Positions 19,977 to 28,157 of a DNA stretch of 28,157 nt are shown in pieces. The first letter of the stretch is position 1; each line of letters opens with the position of its first letter. Source of the stretch: Oppiella nova (lineage: Eukaryota > Arthropoda > Arachnida > Sarcoptiformes > Oppiidae); NCBI GenBank assembly GCA_905397405.1, contig CAJPVJ010000324.1, positions 1-28,157 of the forward strand, written 5' to 3'. Under the pieces are notes generated by a model that had not been told where the DNA came from, ran no database searches, and saw only the letters and a list, made by a program, of their open reading frames with translations. A program made the translations under genes and the position numbers.

Positions 19977-21681
19977 TCAATCTTTATAGATATCGCGAAA
20001 CATTTCTTGAGAAACGGGTCCAAAATACTCGATGTAATCCTCGACACCATTTAATATCTCAATTCTTCCGACTATATTGACGTCAATTAATGCATTCATA
20101 AGGTTTGACATCTTGTATCTCCACAACCATTCCCACCGGTATTTCATCGATAAGTATCGTTGCAGTAAATAGATATACATTTTTTGTTGATACCTAGACA
20201 CAATATATTTTTAAAATAATGTTTACAAAATTATTATAGTTATATTATTTTCTCACTTAATAACATCCTTGTTGATTATATTTGGACGGTCCGGGTTGAA
20301 AAGTATAATTACTGTTAACTATATAAGAAAACATAAATATTTTTAGTTATCAAAAATATGATACATGTGGTCTTAATTGCCTACCAGGTCAACAAGTACC
20401 CTGTCCCAATTCCATTCGGGAATAATCTTATTAAAATGACTTTTATAAACCTCGTATAGATTTCGCTTTTCATTCTGTAATACATGTATGGGAAGTATAC
20501 CGGAATTGTCATTATTCTGTAAATAAATCACATAATATATATTTAATTATAAAGTTTAGTAAATAGGAATTTTAATATTAAATAAAAATTACTAGATATA
20601 GGGTCCAGTTTTCAGTCTGCAAATCGTAATTATAGTTAGCCCTCAACACACTGATCTCCATACTGCTATATTTGACCAGGGCAATCTGATCATTGAGACT
20701 AATATCGGCATTTTTAGTCAACTCCTTGGCTATGCTCACAACACACTGACTGTCCATTTCGATACGATTACCCCAACTGAGATAAAACTCAATAATATTC
20801 GTGACGTGAGTGTACTTCAGAGTCGTCGACGGGAAGTGAAATACTTTGGACGCCAAACACAAGTCCAGCAAATGTTTGCATTCAATTTCATTCAACTCCT
20901 TATATGTATTGATAGGTCGGAGCACAGGTGTGGACAGGTATTGTGTCAGCTCGTGGGCTATACTAGTATTCCTGGAGTCAGTATGATTCAAATGTATTTT
21001 AATGGACTGATTGAGTGCCACCACATTCCTGAAGACAGTCTTATTGTTCTCATAAATGTCTGAAACGATTCCGGTGTCGATATCAGTATCCAAGACATCG
21101 GTGATTGTATCACTCGATGAACTGTCTTCAGATATATTAATGTTTTCATGAATTTTCTTTTGTTTGTTTAATTCAATTGTGATTTTTCTCATTTCATTTT
21201 GCTCTTTGCTTTGTATGAACTCCTATTGGGTTTGCATTTAATTGGATTAAAATATATTTATTTATATCTCGATAGTGAATAATATTTACTTTTTTCATTC
21301 CCACCGAAAAGCATTTAACTAATCGACACTTTTTGCATATATTCCTGGTATATTTTCCAATAATACACTCATCATCATATTTACATTTAAATTCCTATTT
21401 CACAATACAATAATCATTGACAATCAATTCATTTTAAACTATATCTCCATTAGTAGTATACCTTTAATTTTAGGGAATTCCTCCTGAAAAAGGTTTTACA
21501 CGACTCGCAACTTATTGCACCAAAATTTCTGCCTAAAATAATATCATTTTTAATCTTATAAATCAAATTAATTTAGTAAATAAATCTAAGATTTAATTGA
21601 TAAAATATTAGACAAAGAGCTCATACCCACTCCCTTATCGCCACATATTTCACAATTAGGCACCAACACCTTTTTTCGCAT
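19977..21681 (-). CDS. Hr96-like nuclear receptor, paralog 8 (divergent subfamily)
   Basis: Exons: 21681-21627, 21532-21462, 21394-21290, 21222-20593, 20516-20385, 20318-20257, 20193-19977; 1272 nt, 423 residues. Same intron phases as paralogs 1-7, but one codon longer in exon 1 (MRKKVLVPNCEIC) and four shorter in exon 5. Zinc ligands are C10, C13, C27, C30, then C46, C52, C62, C65; the recognition helix is CESCKTFFRR. The linker is Ser/Asp-rich. The ligand-binding domain keeps PINTYKELNEIE and the DQ signature (SLNDQIALVKY). The C-terminus is GPVSQEMFRDIYKD, a weak AF-2 match (V-S-Q-E-M-F) in which the second hydrophobic position is Ser. Coactivator binding may therefore be weaker or different. 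Clearly a sister of paralog 9. Confidence 0.9.
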
Positions 21682-21722
21682 ACTTAGATTAATTTAATTT
21701 TTGTCACAATCACTTAAAAATT

Positions 21723-22374
21723 AAGTAATGTGTTACTGAATTTTTAATTACTTATTTAGTAGCAAGTGTTGTAGGACAATACAATAATAATAGTATTATT
21801 ATTAATAAGGATGTACAGTACTTTTTATTTAAAGCAAATGATTGCGATAGTACAGTTCAAGTAGCACACAATGCCAATATATAATAATAGAAATTATTGC
21901 GTGTTTACTGCATGTAAGTTGAATGTTTTATAAATATTGTTCATGAAAATTACGATAAAATCTTATCACAAATATATTTAAAGCTAAGTATGCGATATTG
22001 AAATACTGTACAGTGTACACACTGATATGCTGATAACAGTACCATGCCAATGTTACATAATATACTACAGTATATTACAGTTATGTTAACTTATTATGGA
22101 ATATGATAAATCATAATACTATTAAAAGTTCAAAACCTAATTATTTAAAGTGGGTGAATATTATTGGGCTACAGAATCTGGGTAAAATAACAGAACATAA
22201 CAGAAAAAAATCATTAATGGAGTAACTCAATAATAACATATACCCTGGGTTGTGTATGTGAGTGATAGTGTTTTGGGGGCATATTTTTAATTATTATTTA
22301 TTTATTATAATACATAAAATTATATTTAGAGTTTATGCAATATGAAAATTATGATCCTATGTATGGTCTATAAT
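21723..22374. repeat. Upstream repeat, unit 1
   Basis: A 652-bp unit beginning aagtaatgtgttactgaat, directly upstream of paralog 8. It matches unit 2 (from 22375) in direct orientation for about 520 bp, with scattered substitutions and small indels. On the plus strand it contains a tgattgcga word like that in the upstream modules of other paralogs. Confidence 0.88.
22246..22372. repeat. Source or partner of a same-direction complement repeat (127 nt)
   Basis: Each base here pairs with the base 633 positions to the right (22879-23005): A with T and G with C for 127 of 127 positions, read in the same direction. Direct similarity at the same 633 offset runs up to 22244, so the change from identity to complement is abrupt and in register. 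Confidence 0.93.
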
Positions 22375-23005
22375 AAGTAATGTGTTACTGAATTTTTAAT
22401 TACTTATTTAGTAGCAAGTGTTGTAGGACAATACAATAATAATAGTATTATTATTAATAAGGATGTACAGTACTTTTTATTTAAAGCAAATGATTGCGAT
22501 TGTACAGTACAAGTAGCACACAATACCGATATATAATAATAGAAATTATTGTGTGTTTACTGCATGTAAGTTGAATGTGTTATAAATATTGTTCATGAAA
22601 ATTATGATAAAATCTTATCACTATTAAAGCTAAGTATGCGATATTGAAATACTGTACACACTGATATGCTGATAACAGTACCATGCCAATGTTACACAAT
22701 ATACATACATAATGTACTATAATATGTTAACTTATTATGGAATATGATAAATCATAATACTATTAAAAGTTCAAACCCTATGTATTTAAAGTGGGTGAAT
22801 ATTATTGGGCTACAGAATCTGGGTATTTCATAACAGAAAATAATCATTTATGGAGTAACTCAATAATAACATATACCTACCCAACACATACACTCACTAT
22901 CACAAAACCCCCGTATAAAAATTAATAATAAATAAATAATATTATGTATTTTAATATAAATCTCAAATACGTTATACTTTTAATACTAGGATACATACCA
23001 GATAT
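22375..23005. repeat. Upstream repeat, unit 2
   Basis: Direct tandem copy of 21723-22374, slightly shorter through small deletions. Its final 127 nt (22879-23005) is the complement of the corresponding part of unit 1. It ends 17 nt before the stop codon of paralog 9, in that gene's 3' flank. Confidence 0.88.
22879..23005. repeat. Same-direction complement block (127 nt, perfect)
   Basis: Begins acccaacacatacac where the partner at 22246 begins tgggttgtgtatgtg. I checked all 127 positions in blocks of ten and found no exception. The block is not the reverse complement, so an inversion cannot explain it. The bases immediately outside (22878 and 23006) break the pattern. Confidence 0.93.
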
Positions 23006-23022
23006 ATATATTGTAAATCTCA

Positions 23023-24738
23023 TCAATCCTTATAGATATCGCGAAACATTTCTTGAGAAACGGGTCCAAAATACTCGATATAATCCTCGACACCATTTAA
23101 TATCTCAATTCTGCTGACAATATTTAAGTCCATTAATGCATTCATAAGGTTTGACATCTTGTATCTCCACAACCATTCCCACCGGTATTTCATTGCTAAA
23201 TACCGTTGAAGTAAATAGATGTACAATTGTTGCTGGTACCTAGACACAAATAATTTTTAAAACTTACATAAATATTTTTAATATCTATTGTGATGTACTT
23301 ACTTAATTTTATCCTTGTTAATTATGCTTGGACGATTCGGGTTGAAAAGTATAATTACTGTTAACTATATCAATAAAAAATTTTATAATTAAAACTAATA
23401 TTAGTAGTAATAACTTATTACTGTGCTCTTAATTACATACCAGGTCAACAAGTACCCTGTCCCAATTCCACTCGGGTATGATTTTATTGAAATGGCTTTT
23501 GTAAACTCCGTATAGATTTCGCTTCTCGTCCTTTAATATATGTACTGAAGATATGCATGAATTATCATTATTCTGTAATACATTTTTAAAATATTTCATT
23601 CAAATAAATGTCTACCAGGTACTTGAAAATTTAGTATTTGTTGATAAATTATTTGTTATATATCCTTACGAGATAAATGGTCCAGTTCTCAGTCTGTAGA
23701 TCATAGTTATAGTTAGCCCTCAATACACTAATTTCCATGCTACCGTATTTGACCAGTGCAATTTGATCATTAAGACAAATATCTACGTTACTAGTCAACT
23801 CCTTGGCCAGACTCACAATACATTGTGTGTCCATTTCGATACGATTACACCAATTAATATAAAACTCAATAATATTGGTGATGTGAATATACTTCATATT
23901 AGTCTTCGGGAAATGAAATACTTTTGACGCCAAATACAAGTCCAGCAAATGTTTGCATTCAATTTCATTCAAATCCTTATATGTATTGATCGGCCGGAGT
24001 ATAGGTGTGGACAGGTATTGTGTCAACTCTTGGGTTACACTAGTATTCATTGGATTCTTGTGTTTAAAATTACTTTTAATGGACTGATTGAGTGCCAACA
24101 CATTTCTTAAGACAGTCTTATTATTTTCATAGATGTCTGACACAACTACTGAGTCCATGAATTTATCACTCGACGAACTACTTTCAGATGATCTTGTTAT
24201 AATTTCTGTATTTTTCATTTGTCTGCTTAATTTGATTTTGATTTTTCTCATCTCATTTTGCTCTTTGCTTTGAATGAACTCCTATTGGGTTTGCGTTCAA
24301 TTGGATTCAAATGATTTATTTATACTGTAATACTGTAGTGAATAATATTTACTTTTTTCATTCCCACTGAAAAGCATTTAACTAATCGACACTTTTTGCA
24401 TGAATTCCGTGTTTTGTGCTCAACATTACACTTATCCTCAAAATAACATACAAACTCCTATATTAGAAAATAAAAATCAATTCAGGTTCATTTTTAATTA
24501 TCAATGTCTAATTTAACATTTCATATGCCATGTATACCATACCTTCAATTTGAGCGAGTTCCTCCTGAAAAATGTTTTACACGACTCGCAACTTATTGCA
24601 CCAAAATTGCGACCTATTATAATAATAAATAAAATTTTTAATTCATTTGGCAAATTATAAAACGATAGATAAATCACACGTACCAACTCCTTTATCACCG
24701 CATATTTCACAATTAGGCACAGGCTCCTTTTTACGCAT
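23023..24738 (-). CDS. Hr96-like nuclear receptor, paralog 9 (divergent subfamily)
   Basis: Exons: 24738-24684, 24613-24543, 24457-24353, 24281-23670, 23572-23441, 23364-23303, 23239-23023; 1254 nt, 417 residues. The start is MRKKEPVPNCEIC and the recognition helix CESCKTFFRR. Finger 2 is CYFEDKC then CKKCRLVKC, differing from paralog 8 in most of the loop between the first two ligands. The linker is shorter by six residues. The ligand-binding domain is close to paralog 8 (LNDQIALVKYGSMEIS), and the last 40 residues are almost identical, ending GPVSQEMFRDIYKD. It is the most upstream member of the minus-strand array visible here. Frames and splice sites are all intact. Confidence 0.9.
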
Positions 24739-25614
24739 TGTCAGATATTATTTTAATTATTTACAAATTATAATTATTTATTGTGTACAAAAATACACAA
24801 TCGTAAGAAACGTAATATTTATCGTATTAAACTGTGAAAACTAAACACATAATTTACTTTAAAATAGTAGCAATGGTTACTTTAGTTTAACGAATGGTTC
24901 ATAATATGATATTACCACAAATATAACGTATTTTGTACCTGAATGTTGATAAATATTGAATAAATAAATGATCATAAATCTTATCGCTTCAGTCTAATGT
25001 GGCGCACAAATACCATTTGAGTCCACAATGATAACTGCGTTATGCTTTATAATTGAATCTAAAATACTACGTATTAATGTAGCACTAAATGTCTACTATA
25101 AATATATTGCAGGATCAGATAAATAGTTTACCAATAAAATGAGTTTCACTATAATCAATTTAGTAATTTATAATGATTAATTAAGTAAATTATAATTCGC
25201 GCCCAATAATTTATTGTAATTTGTAAGAATTTTATTGATAAATTATATTTATTAATGTTAAATATGAAAATGTATAAACATTATTGTGTTTTCATATACC
25301 GGGTAATTCATTATTTAACAAATTAATTTTAATAGTCATTCAATAATTACATAAACAATTGAAGTGGGATGCAAGTTGCTATATTTAACAATTAAGTATT
25401 ACAGTATTACATAAAAGTAGATCATGTAGTTATACAATATAAGTGCAAATATTGTTTATATTTATTTCTCAATCATTTTGGTAGCATTGAATAAAATATT
25501 TTAAATATTAGGCAATTCATAAACTAATTACCAACTGAAAACCCGCATGTTCCAATTCCTGATTCCCAAGAATATATTGGGAATATTCCAGTGGTAAATG
25601 TGCCTAGCACACTT
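24739..25614. other. Intergenic DNA upstream of paralog 9
   Basis: AT-rich; no gene seen. It lies between the divergent starts of paralog 9 and the plus-strand unknown gene. A plus-strand frame is open from 25528 to 25614 but lacks an ATG. Confidence 0.6.
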
Positions 25615-26190
25615 ATGGAAATGGCTACCGACAATCTGACTATTGGATATATAAGCGATTATCCTGAAGAATTTGGATCCTCAACAGTATCACCTCTACA
25701 ACCGGAACCCCACCCCGTCCATGCTCCAACTGACCTAACTGATTATATGAATCAAATTCAAATTGCTAACAATTTAAATGAGATGAGCATGATGGTTACT
25801 CACGATTCCCGAGATGAAAATACAGCCATGGCTAATATTATCTCATCTATTCAGTATGTTAATAATTATAATGGAATTCCGAAAGTAAGTTACTTTTAAA
25901 ATTATTAAATAAATAGCTAACAGTAATTTATACTACAGGATAATATTGATGTTAATACCCCAAGTACTAACACAGGAATTGGTCATGGTAGAAATTTGGG
26001 GGATCCATCGCAATATCACCTAGGTGGAAATAACTTCCCAGGAGACATTTCCCAAGCAAATAAATTTAATTCAATTAAAACTATATATTGCGATAAAATA
26101 TTTAGAGCTACATCGGATAAAAGATTTCTAAAAGGAAATATAACATTTCCATATGGATATAAATCTAATGAACACTCATTAGATGATTAA
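25615..26190 (+). CDS. Unrecognised two-exon reading frame
   Basis: Exons 25615-25884 and 25939-26190, joined in phase by a 54-bp intron with a good donor (gtaagt) and acceptor (tactacag); 173 residues from the first in-frame ATG. The frame is open upstream to 25528, so an earlier exon or start is possible. Base composition is less AT-biased than the intergenic DNA, with few low-complexity runs. The first exon is acidic and Pro/Asn-rich (SPLQPEPHPVHAPTDL), and the second is polar (HLGGNNFPGDISQAN). I see no domain, signal peptide or membrane segment and do not recognise the family. The last codons, SNEHSLDD, reappear as SNEHPLDNE in another frame downstream, within the hairpin array. It may be a real gene, a 3'-truncated gene, or an element's decayed gene. 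Confidence 0.45.
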
Positions 26191-26355
26191 AAACTATTAT
26201 ATCAGGATTCCTGCCCCTGATCTGTCTAATGAGCACCCGTTAGACAATGAAACCTTCTACAGGATTCGTGCTCCTGTATTTCTAGGAAACGTCATCCTAG
26301 ATGAAGGGATTAGAGCCCCTTTGAAATGTAAAATATTATATCTAGGGAGCCTAGA
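26134..26355. repeat. Array of short covarying hairpins (57-60 bp unit)
   Basis: Hairpins at 26134-26150, 26164-26183, 26201-26221, 26224-26245, 26258-26278, 26281-26301, 26304-26321 and 26341-26355, with 5-8 bp stems and small loops. Two types alternate from 26164: type A (TCTAATGA/TCATTAGA, later TCTAGGA/TCCTAGA) and type B (ATCAGG/CCTGAT, ACAGGA/TCCTGT). Type A starts recur at 60, 57 and 60 bp. When one arm changes, the other changes to match. A plus-strand frame across it (26183-26368) encodes imperfect peptide repeats (SNEHPLDNE, YRIRAP, GIRAP). Function unknown. Confidence 0.75.
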
Positions 26356-26886
26356 CAATGTGGAATGACGCACACTTATACAAATAAATAACTCGACAGT
26401 TGTTGGGGGAGCTCAACTCTTGTCTTGTTAAAACGGGTCATAAAACCCACAAGGTCATGACCCAATGATTACTAGTTTGTTGATATTAGTTATTCGCCGT
26501 TTTAAAAAAGTTACCATATCGCTGTTATATCTACTGTAATTCTAAGTTACTTTTAACAAGTGTTTGTGTCCTTCACTTCCACAACTTCTCACCCATACTA
26601 CAGAATATTCTACTTCTGTGCGATTATCATTCACTTAAGTATCCCATAATTCTATCTCTATTAGTAATATAATGTAGAAAATTACTGTATTATCAAAATT
26701 ATAACGAGAAGTGAGCCCTGAATCTAATGTTTTTAAGTCTCTTATGGACTGTCGGACGACTTAAATCCCAACCATTATCAGGCGATCTGAGCCTATCCCT
26801 TGAGCACACGTTTTACAGCAAAGTATGAGTAATAAGTTTTGAACATTAAGTAGAGATTAAATTGATAATTAAACAGTGGGTCCATA
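26356..26886. other. Non-coding DNA between the hairpin array and the Tc1/mariner remnant
   Basis: Less AT-rich than the receptor intergenic DNA. It contains two more inverted repeats (26395-26424, imperfect; 26435-26463, ggtcat/atgacc with an extra GC pair). No gene seen. Confidence 0.55.
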
Positions 26887-27600
26887 TACAGGTAGCGGGA
26901 AAAGTATGCGGATTGAGAAATGGTCTACAAACCCTTTATAGTACTAAATTTTATCACACATTTCAATAGTGACAAAAAAAATTAGTTAAATAAAATTTAG
27001 ATATATTATTCTTATAAAATAAGTTTATTTAATATTTAAAATAAAAGTAATTTAATCACGATAATACAGTACACATTCTTAATCTCATTTCCCAATTAAC
27101 CCTAACGTTACTTAACATTTGAGGGGTAATGCTATTGAAAGCCTTAATTATTTTTTGTTTTAATTGATCCTCAGTTTCAGGGTAACTGAGGTTTTTAAAC
27201 AATTTGTTACATAGGAAAACTATCGCATACATTAAGGTCAGGGCTTTATGCACACCATTCTACAGTGTTACCACCCCTACCTATCCAACCCTTATCACTT
27301 GAAAACTCCTTATTTAGGACTTCCTTAACAATGACTGACCAATGAGCCGGACAGCCATCGAGTAGGAACTGAACATTTGCATATTCAGGGAATTGTTGCA
27401 TACATGGAATGGCATAATTCATGAGCATATCCTTAAATGTCTTTCCAGAAACTGCCTTTTCAAAGAAGTAGGGACCAATTCCCTATTACCCCATACAGCA
27501 CCCCATACCATAATTCTGGGGGTACTTTAAATATTGATAGGCAATATAACATGTGGGTTATACTCATACATTCCCGAAAGACTACCTAATCAATAAGGCA
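26887..27600 (-). mobile_element. Tc1/mariner-superfamily transposon remnant
   Basis: On the minus strand, pieces of a DDE transposase are clear: IMVWGAVWG near 27510-27530, then IGPYFFEKAVSGKTF, FLLDGCPAHW (second catalytic Asp) and GWIGRGG at 27280-27480. SPDLN, close to where the third acidic residue should be, follows near 27240, and a C-terminal helical part (QLKQKIIKAFNSITPQML) lies at 27056-27200. There is a frameshift between the VWG and IGP pieces, an in-frame stop just before SPDLN, and the pieces lie in more than one frame. The N-terminal DNA-binding part and first Asp are not found. A sequence at 26889-26911 resembles a Tc1-type terminal repeat (gggaaaagtatgcgg) beside a TA. No matching end was found on the right. 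Dead copy. Confidence 0.75.
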
Positions 27601-27925
27601 GTGATGTGCTATTTCGGGAGTAACACTCTTTAACGGACTAGAGGTCAGTTTGAGTAAAGGGTTTTATGTAAGTTTTATGGTCAGTCATTTTAGAACATGT
27701 GATATATCAATTTTATAGAGAATTTTACGCAGAATACTATAGTATTATTTAAATTTATAAATATCGCCATTTTCACACAATGGTCAATAAATAAGTAAAA
27801 TTGTATAACAATGTTTTGAATATAAAATATTTCTTGGTTAATCAATTTAAAGCAAACAAAACAATAATTATATTAAAATAATTTCAAGTTAGTGGCTTAT
27901 ATTTCTTCCATAGGATCCATAGTAG
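27601..27925. other. Non-coding DNA between transposon remnants
   Basis: AT-rich; I see no gene and no terminal repeat. Confidence 0.5.
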
Positions 27926-28142
27926 TCATAGTGTCTGTCTGCATCTTTTCTGTGGTTTTTCAGGGCCTTGCCGTAGTATATCAGGGGGATTGTGATCTTT
28001 TACCCACTCAGCAGCAATATTAGTTGCATGAAGTTGTATAGCGTATTTTGGTCCAATTTGGCGAATACGTAAATGAGCGTCCAAAGTTTCAGCGTCCATA
28101 ACACTTCTACGTTTATCTTTAATATATTGCATGACACTGAAT
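27926..28142 (-). mobile_element. Probable hAT-type transposase C-terminal fragment
   Basis: Read on the minus strand from a possible acceptor at 28143-28144: FSVMQYIKDKRRSVMDAETL then DAHLRIRQIGP, followed by a charged tail. The pattern IK-x2-RR-x-(6)-ETLDA-x-LRIR-x2-GP resembles the last part of hAT-family transposases and hAT-derived zinc-finger proteins. Near the end, another frame reads an acidic tail (MDPMEEI) to a stop, suggesting a frameshift around 27950. The rest lies beyond the window. It could be a domesticated host gene; assignment is tentative. Confidence 0.4.
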
Positions 28143-28157
28143 CTATAATATAAATTT

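Larger units (their letters stand above)
21682..23022. other. Intergenic DNA between paralogs 8 and 9
   Basis: No gene. It consists almost entirely of two direct repeat units (21723-22374 and 22375-23005); the last 127 nt of the second unit is base-complemented relative to the first. Confidence 0.85.

Noticed and set aside
22246-23005. Ordinary inversion of the last part of the upstream repeat
   Set aside because: Reading the block in reverse complement does not match unit 1; only the unreversed complement does, at every one of 127 positions.
26397-26820. Possible solo LTR: TGTTGGGGG near the left and TTTTACA near the right
   Set aside because: No target-site duplication, no second copy in the window and no retroelement genes nearby; the ends alone are too weak.
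27601-28157. Right-hand terminal repeat of the Tc1/mariner remnant
   Set aside because: I searched by eye for the inverse of the left-end sequence (26889-26911) and found no convincing match; the element is probably truncated on that side.
1-28157. tRNA, rRNA or CRISPR arrays
   Set aside because: No cloverleaf with the A and B box pattern, no rRNA core sequence and no repeat-spacer array was seen; the only regular array is the hairpin region, whose units are not separated by unique spacers.

Overview
The window looks like nuclear DNA of a small-genome arthropod: it is strongly AT-rich, genes are split by very short introns (about 50-85 bp), and most of it is a tandem family of nuclear receptors resembling Hr96 (NR1J). 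An acariform mite, perhaps an oribatid, is my best guess; this is inference from the gene content, not proof. Layout: nine receptor paralogs, all on the minus strand, fill 1-24738. Paralog 1 is cut by the window edge, while paralogs 2-9 each have seven exons. Exon phases and lengths are almost invariant (52/55, 71, 105, variable, 132-153, 62, 217-226 nt), which makes the gene models secure. Each encodes a two-zinc-finger DNA-binding domain with almost no N-terminal domain, a basic CTE, a Ser/acidic hinge and a ligand-binding domain ending in an AF-2-like helix. Paralogs 1-7 form one subfamily and 8-9 a more divergent one. A single plus-strand Nudix hydrolase gene, NUDT18-like, with four exons (15512-16764), sits between paralogs 6 and 7. 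The receptors probably act as ligand-responsive transcription factors, as Hr96 does in xenobiotic and lipid responses; the Nudix enzyme probably cleans oxidised nucleotides. No functional link between the two is shown by the sequence. The right end (24739-28157) is different: an unrecognised two-exon plus-strand reading frame, a regularly spaced array of short covarying hairpins, a decayed Tc1/mariner remnant and a probable hAT C-terminal fragment. The most striking observation is a 127-nt block (22879-23005) that is the perfect base-by-base complement, NOT the reverse complement, of 22246-22372, in exact register with the flanking direct repeat. No known rearrangement makes this. Two exact tandem duplications in the window have a period of 128 bp, and two single-N joins are flanked by exact duplications. 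The numbers 127 and 128 together suggest a k=127 de Bruijn assembly artefact, but the complement block still deserves direct testing. Biologically the best leads are recognition-helix (P-box) diversification between neighbouring paralogs, a conserved upstream GATA-type module, and the hairpin array.
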